Below, in pieces: positions 1 to 9,936 of a stretch of 43,898 nucleotides of DNA. Both the position numbers and the translations under genes were made by a program. The notes under the pieces were generated by a model. It searched no databases, was not told where the DNA came from, and saw only the letters and a list, made by a program, of their open reading frames with translations. The stretch is from Clostridia bacterium (GTDB lineage: Bacteria > Bacillota > Clostridia > Christensenellales > Borkfalkiaceae). The stretch lies in NCBI GenBank assembly GCA_021204825.1, contig JAJPYR010000009.1, positions 1 to 43,898 of the forward strand, in the 5' to 3' direction. Within the stretch, counting starts at the first letter, position 1; each line of letters starts with the position of its first letter.

Positions 1-74
1 TACTCATTGAATTGTAGGTTCTTTGTTCATTTAAGGATTCGTATTAATTTGCTTTTTGCTCAACTTTCGTTGAG

Positions 75-2976
<2,902 letters not shown>

Positions 2977-3145
2977 TTCTCTTTAGCATTACTAGCTAAT
3001 TTAAATTTCTACTCGTCCTTAAAATTCTACAAAAAACATTACTCTTCAACTCGACTAATTGCAGTCATTGGCGGCTCCATCGCATAATAGCTAGGATTCG
3101 TATTAACCTTGAATTAATCTAAATTGCCTTTCTGTACTTGTATTA

Positions 3146-3173
3146 TTCATACTTTCGTCTATGCAGTTGTCAA
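3146..3173 (-). promoter_or_regulatory. Proximal promoter of the 23S rRNA gene
   Basis: On the minus strand TTGACA (3173-3168) is followed after 16 nt by TATGAA (3151-3146). Transcription would begin near 3139 and give a leader of about 160 nt before the 23S 5' end. The perfect -35 and the position make it the likelier start for the orphan rRNA unit. Confidence 0.55.
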
Positions 3174-3212
3174 TCTTCGCCGGCAGGCAACAGCCCGCCC
3201 TGTCTTTCCATT

Positions 3213-3239
3213 GAAAAACATGCTGTCCTAAGTGACAGC
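3213..3239 (-). terminator. Terminator-like hairpin between the toxin module and the 23S unit
   Basis: The stem GCTGTC/GACAGC with a 6-nt loop is followed on the minus strand by ATGTTTTTC. It would stop transcripts coming from the toxin-antitoxin module. It also sits at the start of transcripts from the distal 23S promoter, so it may act in that leader instead. Confidence 0.45.
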
Positions 3240-3245
3240 TTTTAC

Positions 3246-3274
3246 ATCTTATCAAAGGACCTTCTTTTAGTCAA
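3246..3274 (-). promoter_or_regulatory. Distal promoter of the 23S rRNA gene
   Basis: TTGACT (3274-3269), a 17-nt spacer and TAAGAT (3251-3246) on the minus strand form a good sigma-A promoter. A/T-tract-rich DNA lies just upstream (about 3285-3345) and could act as an UP element. Two tandem promoters are typical of rRNA operons. Confidence 0.55.
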
Positions 3275-3573
3275 GCGATTTTCACCGTTTTCCTGCCCCG
3301 CAGGCCAAAAATTTCACAAAAATCCTTCAAATTTTCCTGCCGCCCAAATGCTCACTTTCCGGAACATATCCCGTATAACATCAAGAATGCCAGACTGTTG
3401 CAAGCCTGGCATTAAATGATATTGCAGTGTGTTTCCGACTTTCGGATACTTTTCAGTATGACCCGAGAAGATTCTTAACTCTGTATACCTGTATCTTCCG
3501 TTTATGCAATATGATGTGACAGCATCTCATCTAAATTGTGCCGTCAAGCGAGTTTGGTAGGCATGAATGTTAT

Positions 3574-3852
3574 CTACCTTCCAAAAATATCAGAATGAGT
3601 TCCTGTGTTAGACAGAGTCAATGTAAGAACATCTCCATCAATACGATATACCAAAATCCAGTCAGATTGTATGTGGCATTCGCGGAAATCATTCAGCTGG
3701 CCCTTCAAAGGATGATCATAGTACTTCATCTCAAGGGGCTCTCCCATGCTCAACCTATTAATAACATCATCCAGAAGAGACATGTTATATCCCCTTTTCG
3801 TCAACCTCTTATAGTCCTTCTTAAAAGCCGTAGTATAGATTATACTAAACAT
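3574..3852 (-). CDS. YafQ-family mRNA interferase toxin
   Basis: A 92-aa protein of the RelE/ParE superfamily, closest by eye to E. coli YafQ, a ribosome-dependent endoribonuclease. The YafQ signature is complete: YYDHPLKG (H47), FRECHI (H60), SDWILVYR (D64, W65) and NTGTHSDIFG (H86, F90), which correspond to the catalytic and substrate-contact residues of YafQ. The start lies 6 nt downstream of the antitoxin stop, so the two genes are one operon. All key residues are intact, so the toxin is probably active. Confidence 0.93.
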   Translation of the reverse strand: MFSIIYTTAFKKDYKRLTKRGYNMSLLDDVINRLSMGEPLEMKYYDHPLKGQLNDFRECHIQSDWILVYRIDGDVLTLTLSNTGTHSDIFGR

Positions 3853-3858
3853 TAGAGG

Positions 3859-4134
3859 TTATTTTAATAAAGCCTCCTTAAGCTCATTAATGTCAGTGTA
3901 ACTGGGTGTACTCGGGTCACGGGAAATGCGTCTTGCCTCTTCCGCTGCATCCAGCGTTTCCTTAGAATAGCAGGAAATCTCAACACTAAAGGGTAAACCA
4001 TCGTGCATTATGCACTGACGCAGGAAGATATTGACTGCTGTGGACATATCTATACCTAATTCCTTGAAAATCTTATTTGCAATGTCCTTGGTTTCCTTAT
4101 CAATACGTATTTGAGTTGATACTGTTGAGGACAT
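3859..4134 (-). CDS. RelB/DinJ-family antitoxin
   Basis: A 91-aa antitoxin partner of the downstream YafQ-like toxin. The N-terminus (STQIRIDKETKDIANKIF, then LGIDMSTAVNIFL) is the ribbon-helix-helix DNA-binding fold typical of DinJ/RelB. The C-terminal half (YSKETLDAAEEARRISRD...) would wrap and neutralise the toxin. AAGGAG lies 7 nt before the ATG. As in related modules, antitoxin and toxin-antitoxin complex are expected to repress their own promoter, which here carries two spaced repeats (see 4169-4199). Confidence 0.92.
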   Translation of the reverse strand: MSSTVSTQIRIDKETKDIANKIFKELGIDMSTAVNIFLRQCIMHDGLPFSVEISCYSKETLDAAEEARRISRDPSTPSYTDINELKEALLK

Positions 4135-4168
4135 GAACCGCTCCTTGTTCTTATTGTTTATTGTGTGA

Positions 4169-4199
4169 ACATTGTAAGCCTTTTAGTTTACATTGTAAA
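4169..4199 (-). promoter_or_regulatory. Toxin-antitoxin promoter with overlapping operator repeats
   Basis: On the minus strand TTTACA (4199-4194) and TACAAT (4176-4171) are separated by exactly 17 nt. The motif TTACAATGT occurs twice, 21 bp (two helical turns) apart, covering the -35 and the -10. This is a natural binding arrangement for a ribbon-helix-helix dimer pair, so autoregulation is likely. Confidence 0.75.
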
Positions 4200-4405
4200 G
4201 CTTTTTAAATATAAAATGAAAGCTTTTTTTAAAACATTTTTCGCCAAAGTGCAAATCTTGATTCCAGTGCCGGACTTCTGCCTGGCGGAAACTTCCTCCG
4301 CTCCGGACACTTCTCTCCGCCCCTTTGCGCCTTGCAGGCACTCTTCCGGAATACGCCCTCAGGTCCCATCCTGTGGCTGTCTGCACCCAGGAATTCCACG
4401 CAGCG

Positions 4406-4433
4406 AAAAGGCCTCCCTGCGTCAGGAAAGGCC
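4406..4433 (-). terminator. Terminator of the sugar isomerase gene
   Basis: The minus strand shows a hairpin with GGCCTTTCCTG and CAGGGAGGCC arms (one small internal bulge) followed by TTTT. It lies 25 nt past the isomerase stop codon. Confidence 0.6.
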
Positions 4434-4457
4434 GTTTAAGTGCATATAAGTGCCCTT

Positions 4458-5246
4458 TTAAGAGAGTTTGTACACTATCTCCTTGAGATAATCCATGGAC
4501 TCCTTTATCTCGCTCTCATCCTGGTAGTTCTCCGGATAGACCTCTATGAGCAGGGAGCCGTCAAAGCCGGTTCCCTTGAGGCGCTTTATGATCTCCTCGA
4601 AGTCATACATGCCCTTCCCCGGCAGGCATACCCTGCCACAGGAATCCACATCCGAAAGGTGTGCGTATGCAAGGGAGCCCCTCATGTCCTCTATGTACAT
4701 GTTCATGGGGTACCCGGACCGGCGTGTCTGCTTTATGTCAAACACGCCCCAAAGGTTTGGGCATCTTTTCTTAAGCTCTTTGAACAGGCCGGGTTTGGAA
4801 TACATGCACCAGGCCACATCCTCCATGCAGAGCTGCACTCCGTAGCGGGAGCAGAATTCCAGGATGTCATTCATATAGAGGGCCAGTTTGTCCATGTCAT
4901 TCCCGAAGCCCCCTTTGCCGGCTATGTAGCCGTGGAAGGTGTAATACCTGGCTCCAAGAATCTGCGCGGACCTCATTACCTGGTCCAGCCAGTAATATGC
5001 ATCCCCTCTGGTCCTTCTGGACTCATTGAAAAGCTGCGGCTCATAGTTTGTGGGCAGGGCATGTACAGAGTTTATCTCCAGCCCTGCCGCACGCGATGCA
5101 TACTTCTCTGAGAACTCCGGGCGGTACTCATAAAAGGTGGCATAGAAAACCTCGGCCACATCCGCGCCCATCTTCTTAATAATAGGAATGGCGTCCTCTG
5201 TGTTCCTGCGCAAAAAAAATGAAGCTGTGGAAATCCCTGTTTTCAT
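4458..5246 (-). CDS. Sugar phosphate isomerase/epimerase-like TIM-barrel protein
   Basis: A 262-aa protein of the xylose-isomerase-like TIM barrel superfamily (AP endonuclease 2 family), usually metal-dependent isomerases or epimerases of sugars or inositols. Candidate metal and active-site residues lie at strand ends: E32 (AEVF), H62, H105 (YTFHGY), E142 (CMEDVAW), D170 (GVFDIKQ), H196 (AHLSDVD) and E235 (LIEVYP). The substrate is not evident. The first residues MKTGISTASFF form strand 1 of the barrel, which fixes the start, yet there is no Shine-Dalgarno: the -10 of its promoter ends 6 nt before the ATG, so the mRNA should be leaderless. It stands alone between two terminators. Confidence 0.85.
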   Translation of the reverse strand: MKTGISTASFFLRRNTEDAIPIIKKMGADVAEVFYATFYEYRPEFSEKYASRAAGLEINSVHALPTNYEPQLFNESRRTRGDAYYWLDQVMRSAQILGARYYTFHGYIAGKGGFGNDMDKLALYMNDILEFCSRYGVQLCMEDVAWCMYSKPGLFKELKKRCPNLWGVFDIKQTRRSGYPMNMYIEDMRGSLAYAHLSDVDSCGRVCLPGKGMYDFEEIIKRLKGTGFDGSLLIEVYPENYQDESEIKESMDYLKEIVYKLS

Positions 5247-5252
5247 GCCTGT

Positions 5253-5281
5253 ATTGTACCACGCCCTCTCAAATAATGCAA
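5253..5281 (-). promoter_or_regulatory. Leaderless promoter of the isomerase gene
   Basis: TTGCAT (5281-5276), 17 nt, TACAAT (5258-5253), then 6 nt to the ATG. Transcription is predicted to start at the A of the ATG. The sequence TTGCATT-N11-CGTGGTA and the GGCATG at the start are shared base for base with the nth promoter. Confidence 0.7.
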
Positions 5282-5534
5282 CCGCCCTGTATTCTGCCCG
5301 CTAAAGGCTGTGCACACTGTGCATGCCTTCCACTGCGGGAAAAGACGCAGTCCGTGCAATGCATGATGCCGCATAGCGGGAAACAGGCCGCGTACAGCAG
5401 GTTACAGCCACAGGAAGGGCAGGGTCCGGGAAGCTGTGCGGATGCAAAACGGGACGGATACAGCGCATTGAAGGCCCCTGGAGGGCTGCCGGAGGGCAGC
5501 TGTATGGCAGCAGATGGAGGAATTTTTGGGTCAG
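5282..5534. other. Intergenic stretch between cysK and the isomerase
   Basis: About 250 nt of GC-rich sequence with small open frames on both strands but no start with a ribosome site and no recognisable product. I see nothing functional in it. Confidence 0.6.
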
Positions 5535-5568
5535 TAAAAGGCGGAGCATAAAGCTTGCCGCCTTTTTA
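5535..5568 (-). terminator. Terminator of cysK
   Basis: The stem AAGGCGG/CCGCCTT with a 13-nt loop is flanked by T-runs on both strands, 30 nt after the cysK stop. It reads as a terminator for cysK and could work in both directions. Confidence 0.8.
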
Positions 5569-5596
5569 AGTCCTGTGATTGCCTTGAAAGCTTGCG

Positions 5597-6526
5597 TTAC
5601 TCTGAGAAGAGTTTAGTGGAAAGGTACCTGTCTCCTGTATCCGGAAGAAGGACAACTATAGTCTTGCCTTCGTTCTCGGGGCGCTTTGCTGTCTGGATTG
5701 CTGCGCAGAGAGCAGCGCCGGAAGAGATGCCTACAAGCACTCCTTCATTCCTGCCCACTTCACGGCCGTATGTAAATGCGTCTTCGTTCTCCACTGCGAT
5801 GATTTCATCATAGATGGTCGTGTCCAGGATGTCCGGGACAAATCCTGCGCCTATGCCCTGGATGGCATGGGATCCGGAGATGCCTGTGGAAAGGACTGCG
5901 GAGGATGCGGGCTCTACAGCCACTACCTTTACTTCAGGCTTCCTGCTCTTAAGGTACTGGCCTACGCCTGTGACGGTGCCGCCGGTGCCTACTCCTGCCA
6001 CAAAGATGTCCACGGTTCCGTCTGTGTCGTTCCAGATTTCCGGACCTGTGGTCTCAAAGTGTGCCTTGGGGTTGGAAGGGTTCACGAACTGGCCCATGAT
6101 GACGCTGCCGGGTATTTCCGCATTGAGCTCTTCCGCCTTTGCAATGGCGCCCTTCATGCCTTTCTTTCCTTCCGTGAGAACAATCTCTGCCCCGTATGCC
6201 TTGATGAGATTCCTGCGCTCCACGCTCATAGTCTCGGGCATGGTCAGAATGACCTTGTACCCTTTTGTGACTGCTACAGCGGCAATGCCTATGCCTGTGT
6301 TGCCGGACGTGGGTTCAATGATGGTGGCTCCCGGACAGAGCCTTCCGTCCATCTCTGCGTCTTCGATCATGGCTTTAGCCACTCTGTCCTTCACAGAGCC
6401 TGCAGGGTTGAAATACTCGAGCTTGGCAAAAATTCTGGCCTTGAGTCCGTACTTCTTCTCAACGTTAACAAGCTCTAAAAGGGGAGTGCCGCCGATAAGT
6501 TCCGTCATAGAAGTGTAAACTTTCAT
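5597..6526 (-). CDS. cysK: Cysteine synthase A (O-acetylserine sulfhydrylase)
   Basis: A 309-aa PLP enzyme that makes L-cysteine from O-acetyl-L-serine and sulfide in the cytoplasm. The PLP lysine lies in GSVKDR (K46), the substrate-binding loop is TSGNTG (about 74-79), and the glycine-rich phosphate loop is GVGTGGTVTG. The C-terminal GISSGAAL serine site is present. Length fits CysK (about 305-320 aa). An in-frame ATG exists 9 nt upstream, but GAAGGAG is only 2 nt from that one and 10 nt from this one, so the downstream ATG is chosen. It is a single-gene unit with its own promoter and terminator. CysM is possible but less likely. Confidence 0.93.
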   Translation of the reverse strand: MKVYTSMTELIGGTPLLELVNVEKKYGLKARIFAKLEYFNPAGSVKDRVAKAMIEDAEMDGRLCPGATIIEPTSGNTGIGIAAVAVTKGYKVILTMPETMSVERRNLIKAYGAEIVLTEGKKGMKGAIAKAEELNAEIPGSVIMGQFVNPSNPKAHFETTGPEIWNDTDGTVDIFVAGVGTGGTVTGVGQYLKSRKPEVKVVAVEPASSAVLSTGISGSHAIQGIGAGFVPDILDTTIYDEIIAVENEDAFTYGREVGRNEGVLVGISSGAALCAAIQTAKRPENEGKTIVVLLPDTGDRYLSTKLFSE

Positions 6527-6573
6527 GATGTACATTCTCCTTCAGCTGTTAAAGCTACAAAAGATTTTAAGTG

Positions 6574-6603
6574 ATTATACTAACGCCTTCCGCCGGCTGT
6601 CAA
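6574..6603 (-). promoter_or_regulatory. cysK promoter
   Basis: TTGACA (6603-6598), an 18-nt spacer and a perfect TATAAT (6579-6574) on the minus strand, giving a leader of about 40 nt. No T-box or S-box-like structure fits in so short a leader. Confidence 0.75.
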
Positions 6604-6612
6604 GCAATGAAT

Positions 6613-6643
6613 CCGGCAGTTTTACATTATATGCCGGCTTTTT
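6613..6643 (+). terminator. Plus-strand terminator-like hairpin of unknown owner
   Basis: CCGGCA and TGCCGG flank a 13-nt loop and are followed by CTTTTT on the plus strand. No plus-strand gene precedes it, so it may be a relic or may end an unseen transcript antisense to the cysK promoter. The rest of 6644-6945 shows no gene. Confidence 0.35.
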
Positions 6644-6945
6644 CAGAATCTGCAGAAAGGATGCAATACTCTTGCCCTGCCAAATAATTCACTTTGCAAT
6701 CGGTTTTTCTTACCTGAAGGAGACCTGATTCCCGTTCCTCCTTCCTCTGCCTGCTGTGCACTTTCCCGTAGTTTGTCCGCATGCAGAAAAGCGCACGCAG
6801 GTCCCTTTTCCTGCAAATTGCAAGGCCCGAGGTTCCCGCGCACGCCCGTCCGCTCTCACATCTCATGCAGTTTTGCAGGGTTGCAGGGGCCCGCAAAATG
6901 AGAGCACCCTGCCCGGTGAGCATACGCGTCCAATGGCCGCTTCGC

Positions 6946-6974
6946 TTGCATTCCGCTCTCTTTCGTGGTATCAT
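6946..6974 (+). promoter_or_regulatory. Leaderless promoter of nth
   Basis: TTGCAT (6946-6951), 17 nt, TATCAT (6969-6974), then 6 nt to the nth ATG. The layout and many bases match the isomerase promoter at 5253-5281. Confidence 0.7.
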
Positions 6975-6980
6975 GAGGGC

Positions 6981-7682
6981 ATGGACAAGGAAACCTGTGA
7001 CAGCATAATACAAGAGCTCCAGAGGCTGTACCCTGAAGCACGCCCCGCACTTCTGTATGACAGCCCGTATGAGCTTCTCGTGGCCGTTATACTCTCTGCG
7101 CAGTGCACGGATGAGAGGGTCAACAAGGTAACCCGCGTGCTCTTTGAAGAGCACAACACCCCTCAGGCTATGCTGCAGCTGTCCCAGCCGGAGCTGGAGC
7201 AGTACATATTCTCATGCGGCTTTTACCGCAACAAGGCCGCTCATATCCTTTCCATGTCCAAGGACATAATGGAGCGCTACGCAGGCGAAGTGCCGGGCTC
7301 TTTGGATGAGCTCCAGACCCTCGCCGGCGTTGGCAGAAAGACGGCAAACGTTGTGTACTCCGTAGCCTTCGGCGGGGATGCCATAGCCGTGGACACCCAC
7401 GTCTTCCGCGTCTCAAACCGCTTGGGGATTGCAAAGGGCAAGACCCCGCTCCAGGTAGAGGAGGGCCTCCACGCAGCCATCCCGCAGGAGCTGTGGTCCA
7501 AAGCCCATCACTGGCTCATATACCACGGCCGCCAGGTCTGCCACTCCCAGCGCCCTGCCTGCTCCGCATGCACTCTAAAGCCCTGGTGCGAGGAATATGC
7601 CGCCAAGGCAGCAAATCCCCCTTCCAAGGCATCTTCCAAAGCCTCCGCAAGGAAGGCCTCAGGGAAAGCCACAGACAAGTGA
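6981..7682 (+). CDS. nth: Endonuclease III (DNA glycosylase/AP lyase)
   Basis: A 233-aa base-excision repair enzyme that removes oxidised pyrimidines and cuts at the abasic site. The helix-hairpin-helix LAGVGRKTANVV carries catalytic K120, and VDTHVFRVSNRLG carries catalytic D138. The 4Fe-4S ligands are C187-x6-C194-x2-C197-x5-C203. The start MDKETCDSII fits the family N-terminus; longer upstream frames lack homology. No Shine-Dalgarno is present and the promoter -10 is 6 nt upstream, so translation is predicted to be leaderless. Unusually, the protein runs about 28 residues past the cluster into a Ser/Ala/Lys-rich basic tail. Confidence 0.95.
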   Translation: MDKETCDSIIQELQRLYPEARPALLYDSPYELLVAVILSAQCTDERVNKVTRVLFEEHNTPQAMLQLSQPELEQYIFSCGFYRNKAAHILSMSKDIMERYAGEVPGSLDELQTLAGVGRKTANVVYSVAFGGDAIAVDTHVFRVSNRLGIAKGKTPLQVEEGLHAAIPQELWSKAHHWLIYHGRQVCHSQRPACSACTLKPWCEEYAAKAANPPSKASSKASARKASGKATDK

Positions 7683-7789
7683 CCCTCCCTCCGCTGTTCA
7701 TATCTGTTCCGTTTCCCCGGAACATCTCCTGGATACACTGCGCAGAGCTTTCCCGCCCTGCGCTTTTATATTAACCCTGTGTTATATGG

Positions 7790-7823
7790 ACGCATGCATG
7801 CATACGCATGCGTGCATGCATAT
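7790..7823. repeat. 34-nt perfect purine-pyrimidine alternation, near-palindromic
   Basis: Bases 7790-7823 alternate purine and pyrimidine without a break (CGCATGCATGCATACGCATG and onward). The tract is almost self-complementary. It lies between the convergent ends of nth and the next minus-strand gene. It has no T-run, so it is not a standard terminator; it could form Z-DNA or a cruciform. Confidence 0.8.
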
Positions 7824-7883
7824 CCTGTGCCAGACTGCATGCGGCTGCGGATAAGTTTTGTGTGCGGGTATGTGTGAGCCAGC

Positions 7884-8354
7884 TTAGAGGATTAAAAGGA
7901 CCCCGAAGAGGACTAAGGCCACTGCAGCCATCATGAGGGTTGAGAAGGCCAAGGCTATATATGCGAAGATGTTGAGCCTGCAGCGCTTCCTTAAAGCCAC
8001 TGCAGCGATGCTCACTGCGAAGGCAATGAAGCCAAGCAGGAAGTTGGTGCTTCCTGTGCAGACGGACAGGACATACAGGATGAATCCTGCTATGCCGAGG
8101 TAGTTGATCCTGGCTATGTATGACAGAACGGACTTCCTTCTGGTCTCCCTGGTGTCCGGGGTCTTTGGGGGAACCTGGTTTACAGGGCCACGAGGGGCTC
8201 CTGCTCCTGTACCTGCTCCTGTACCTGTTCCTGTACCTGTTCCTGTACCGGTTCCTGTACCGGTTCCTGTACCGGTTCCTGTTGCTGCGTTTGTTACTGT
8301 ATCTGCGCTGTAATTTGTGCATGCTGCGATAGGATTGAAGCCAAAGCTGAGCAT
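7884..8354 (-). CDS. Membrane protein, ribbon-less member of the zinc-ribbon family array
   Basis: A 156-aa protein. Residues about 24-52 are a Thr-Gly/Ala-Gly repeat encoded by a 12-bp tandem repeat, followed by a basic linker. Three hydrophobic segments follow (about 85-103, 105-121, 127-155). The membrane part resembles that of the next three membrane-type genes (hydrophobic pair around a short RKxC linker), but the N-terminal CxxC...CxxC ribbon is missing; only one Cys (C12) remains there. AAAGGAG lies 8 nt before the ATG. Function unknown. It is probably a diverged paralogue of the tandem family at 8787-10985. Confidence 0.75.
   Translation of the reverse strand: MLSFGFNPIAACTNYSADTVTNAATGTGTGTGTGTGTGTGTGTGTGAGTGAGAPRGPVNQVPPKTPDTRETRRKSVLSYIARINYLGIAGFILYVLSVCTGSTNFLLGFIAFAVSIAAVALRKRCRLNIFAYIALAFSTLMMAAVALVLFGVLLIL
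8203..8282. repeat. 12-bp tandem repeat encoding (Thr-Gly)n
   Basis: Six full units of ACCKGYTCCTGT (plus strand) plus a partial unit lie inside the gene at 7884-8354. Unit length is a multiple of three, so copy-number change would lengthen or shorten the Thr-Gly linker without a frameshift. Confidence 0.9.
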
Positions 8355-8758
8355 AGTTATTTCTCCTTTGCGAAAAATGTTTTTGTCTTACACTATATTA
8401 TTTACCCTTTTTTCCGGAAGTTTAAACAAACTTTGCTGAAAAAAATGGCCCAAAAAGTAAAGTACACGACAAAACTGAATATATTCCGGCATTTTCTCTG
8501 TGACGGTTCTGTGAAAAGTGACAACAGGCGGGGCCGCAAACGCAGCTCCGCCTTGTGTTTTCATATTCATTTGCCCTGCTTCCGCGCCCCTTTTGACGCA
8601 CCCTCCCGCTTGCCCTTTTGCAGCAGAAAGATCCGCAGGCTTTACAGGCCTCAGGGCATAGCGCACCTGCCTCGAGGCATTCTGCACTGCCGTGCCTGGC
8701 ATTGCCCTGCGGCAATGCCGGCAGTACCCCTGCCCTGCCTGTTCTGTGTTATACAGCC
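8355..8758. other. Intergenic stretch, no confident gene
   Basis: About 400 nt between two minus-strand genes. A frame with two CxxC pairs occupies it but has only a TTG start fused to the preceding stop (see rejected items). A possible weak promoter for the downstream gene ends in TAATAT near 8395-8400. Confidence 0.5.
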
Positions 8759-8783
8759 CTGCATTGCAGATGATGCAATGCAG
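8759..8783 (-). terminator. Hairpin after the zinc-ribbon gene at 8787
   Basis: A perfect 9-bp stem CTGCATTGC/GCAATGCAG with a 7-nt loop begins 3 nt after the stop codon. There is no T-run on the minus strand, so it may protect the 3' end or terminate weakly. Confidence 0.45.
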
Positions 8784-8786
8784 CAA

Positions 8787-9275
8787 TCATCCAATCAGGT
8801 TTTCCAGCCAATCCTCTATCACTTCAAGACCGCCGGCAAACACGATGTAATATACCAAAGCGGCAACCATAAGGATGTCTATAAGCGCAAATACAAGGCC
8901 AGCTATGGCTACGCCGTTGGATTTGTTGCACTGCTTTCTCATTCCCACTCCGACACAGCTCATAATGAATCCGGGAAAGAAAGGTATGCCTAACAGGAAG
9001 AATGAGAAAAAGGAATATATGAACCCTACGATTCCGATTCCGTTTGTTCTGTTTGTGCTCTTGACTCCCTTTGCCGGCTGGTCTTCTGCCTGCAGCGTGC
9101 TCTGAGGAGCCTGGGCATATGCATTCTGCTGCGGCTGGGCATACGCCACGGGCTGCGGCTGCGAAACCTGTCTGTTCTGGACAACGGAATTTATGCTCAC
9201 CTGGACGGGAGTCCCGCAACTGGGGCATACTGTTGCGTTGTCTGCTATAATTCTTCCGCAATGTGCACAGTACAT
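8787..9275 (-). CDS. Zinc-ribbon membrane protein (DUF4190-like)
   Basis: A 162-aa protein. Residues 1-24 are a zinc ribbon (MYCAHCGRII...CPSCGTPV, two CxxC knuckles). A Gln/Pro/Ala-rich linker of about 50 residues follows, then a hydrophobic pair (about residues 80-110 and 120-150) with MRKQCNKSNGVAIAG between, as in DUF4190-like proteins. A segment rich in acidic residues ends the chain. Start chosen at MYC: AGAAGGTGG is 6 nt upstream and the ribbon should be N-terminal. Likely cytosolic ribbon, membrane-anchored; function unknown. One of five neighbouring paralogues. Confidence 0.85.
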   Translation of the reverse strand: MYCAHCGRIIADNATVCPSCGTPVQVSINSVVQNRQVSQPQPVAYAQPQQNAYAQAPQSTLQAEDQPAKGVKSTNRTNGIGIVGFIYSFFSFFLLGIPFFPGFIMSCVGVGMRKQCNKSNGVAIAGLVFALIDILMVAALVYYIVFAGGLEVIEDWLENLIG

Positions 9276-9315
9276 ACTGTTCCACCTTCTTAACACACAT
9301 TTTCTGTCTGGCTAA

Positions 9316-9345
9316 AATATACAACATACTGCGCAGATATGTCAA
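9316..9345 (-). promoter_or_regulatory. Promoter of zinc-ribbon gene 8787-9275
   Basis: TTGACA (9345-9340), 18 nt ending in GTTG, TATATT (9321-9316). Same layout as the promoters at 9769, 10380 and 11033. Confidence 0.75.
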
Positions 9346-9491
9346 CCAATCCGCAAGATACGGACGCAATCTGCCAGCCGTTTTTTTAAGGAAAGACACC
9401 CTTGAGGGTGCCTTGAATCATGCCTGTATCTGTATGACAGTCCGCAGACGGCACTAAGCCTCTGCGGGCCCTCCCCTTTGCGCGGAAGGGA

Positions 9492-9725
9492 CTACTTCTT
9501 GTGCCTGCGGTGCTTCTTTTTCCTGCGTTTATCATCCACAACCGGCGGAGCAGGTGCAGGCGCCGGGGCAGGTGCAGCAGGTGCCGGAGGAGCTGGTTTC
9601 GGCACAGACGGGTATATGAGATAGGGGCTTTCTGTCCTGGGCTTTGGATTGTCCACAGGCGCACCGCACTTGGGGCATACTCTGGCGTAGTCATCTATAA
9701 TCTTTCCGCACGTTGTGCAATACAT
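9492..9725 (-). CDS. Short zinc-ribbon protein with basic tail, no membrane segment
   Basis: A 77-aa protein. Residues 1-24 are the family zinc ribbon (MYCTTCGKIIDDYARVCPKC), followed by a Pro/Ala-rich linker (VPKPAPPAPAAPAPAP) and a strongly basic end (KRRKKKHRRHKK). The hydrophobic domain of its neighbours is absent. The basic tail could bind RNA, DNA or phospholipid; that is speculation. AGGGGGA is 6 nt before the ATG. It may be a truncated paralogue that gained a new tail. Confidence 0.8.
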   Translation of the reverse strand: MYCTTCGKIIDDYARVCPKCGAPVDNPKPRTESPYLIYPSVPKPAPPAPAAPAPAPAPAPPVVDDKRRKKKHRRHKK

Positions 9726-9768
9726 ACAAAATCCCCCTTGCAGGGTCCGTTCATCCCCCTGCCGCTAA

Positions 9769-9798
9769 ATTATACAACAGAATGACGCAAAGCGTCAA
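9769..9798 (-). promoter_or_regulatory. Promoter of zinc-ribbon gene 9492-9725
   Basis: TTGACG (9798-9793), 18 nt ending in GTTG, perfect TATAAT (9774-9769). Confidence 0.75.
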
Positions 9799-9882
9799 TA
9801 AGCACCCGTAAATTCATGCCCCTCCCGCATGCAATTTCCTTTAAAATTGCATGTACATATGCATATATAAGGCCCTTTATAT

Positions 9883-9908
9883 AAAAACAGAGCGGCCTTT
9901 GCCGCCCT
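9883..9908 (-). terminator. Terminator of zinc-ribbon gene 9937-10353
   Basis: AGGGCGGC and GGCCGCTCT form a GC-rich stem (one mismatch) followed on the minus strand by GTTTTTAT, 28 nt after the stop. Confidence 0.75.
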
Positions 9909-9936
9909 GGTTGAATGAAGTATGAAGCCCGCAGAT

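Larger units (their letters stand above)
2977..3573. other. Gene-free spacer upstream of 23S
   Basis: This 600-nt stretch has no tRNA and no convincing ORF. It holds the two 23S promoters, the hairpin at 3213-3239, and a perfect 8-bp-stem hairpin AATGCCAG/CTGGCATT at 3387-3415 with no T-run. A 14-bp motif at 3093-3106 (AGGATTCGTATTAA) recurs at 34-47, just past the 23S 3' end. Confidence 0.7.

Noticed and set aside
3000..3573. Intergenic tRNA-Ile or tRNA-Ala, or a 16S fragment, upstream of 23S
   Set aside because: No cloverleaf with TTCGAAT-type T loop and no 16S-like sequence was found on either strand.
6627..7154. 175-codon minus frame across the nth start
   Set aside because: It overlaps the well-supported nth gene and has no homology or ribosome site.
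8388..8786. 132-codon minus frame with CIIC...CRHC, like a degenerate zinc ribbon
   Set aside because: Its only start is a TTG directly after the stop of the upstream gene, with no ribosome site. The first codons form a perfect 9-bp hairpin, and the rest has no recognisable composition. A decayed paralogue remains possible.
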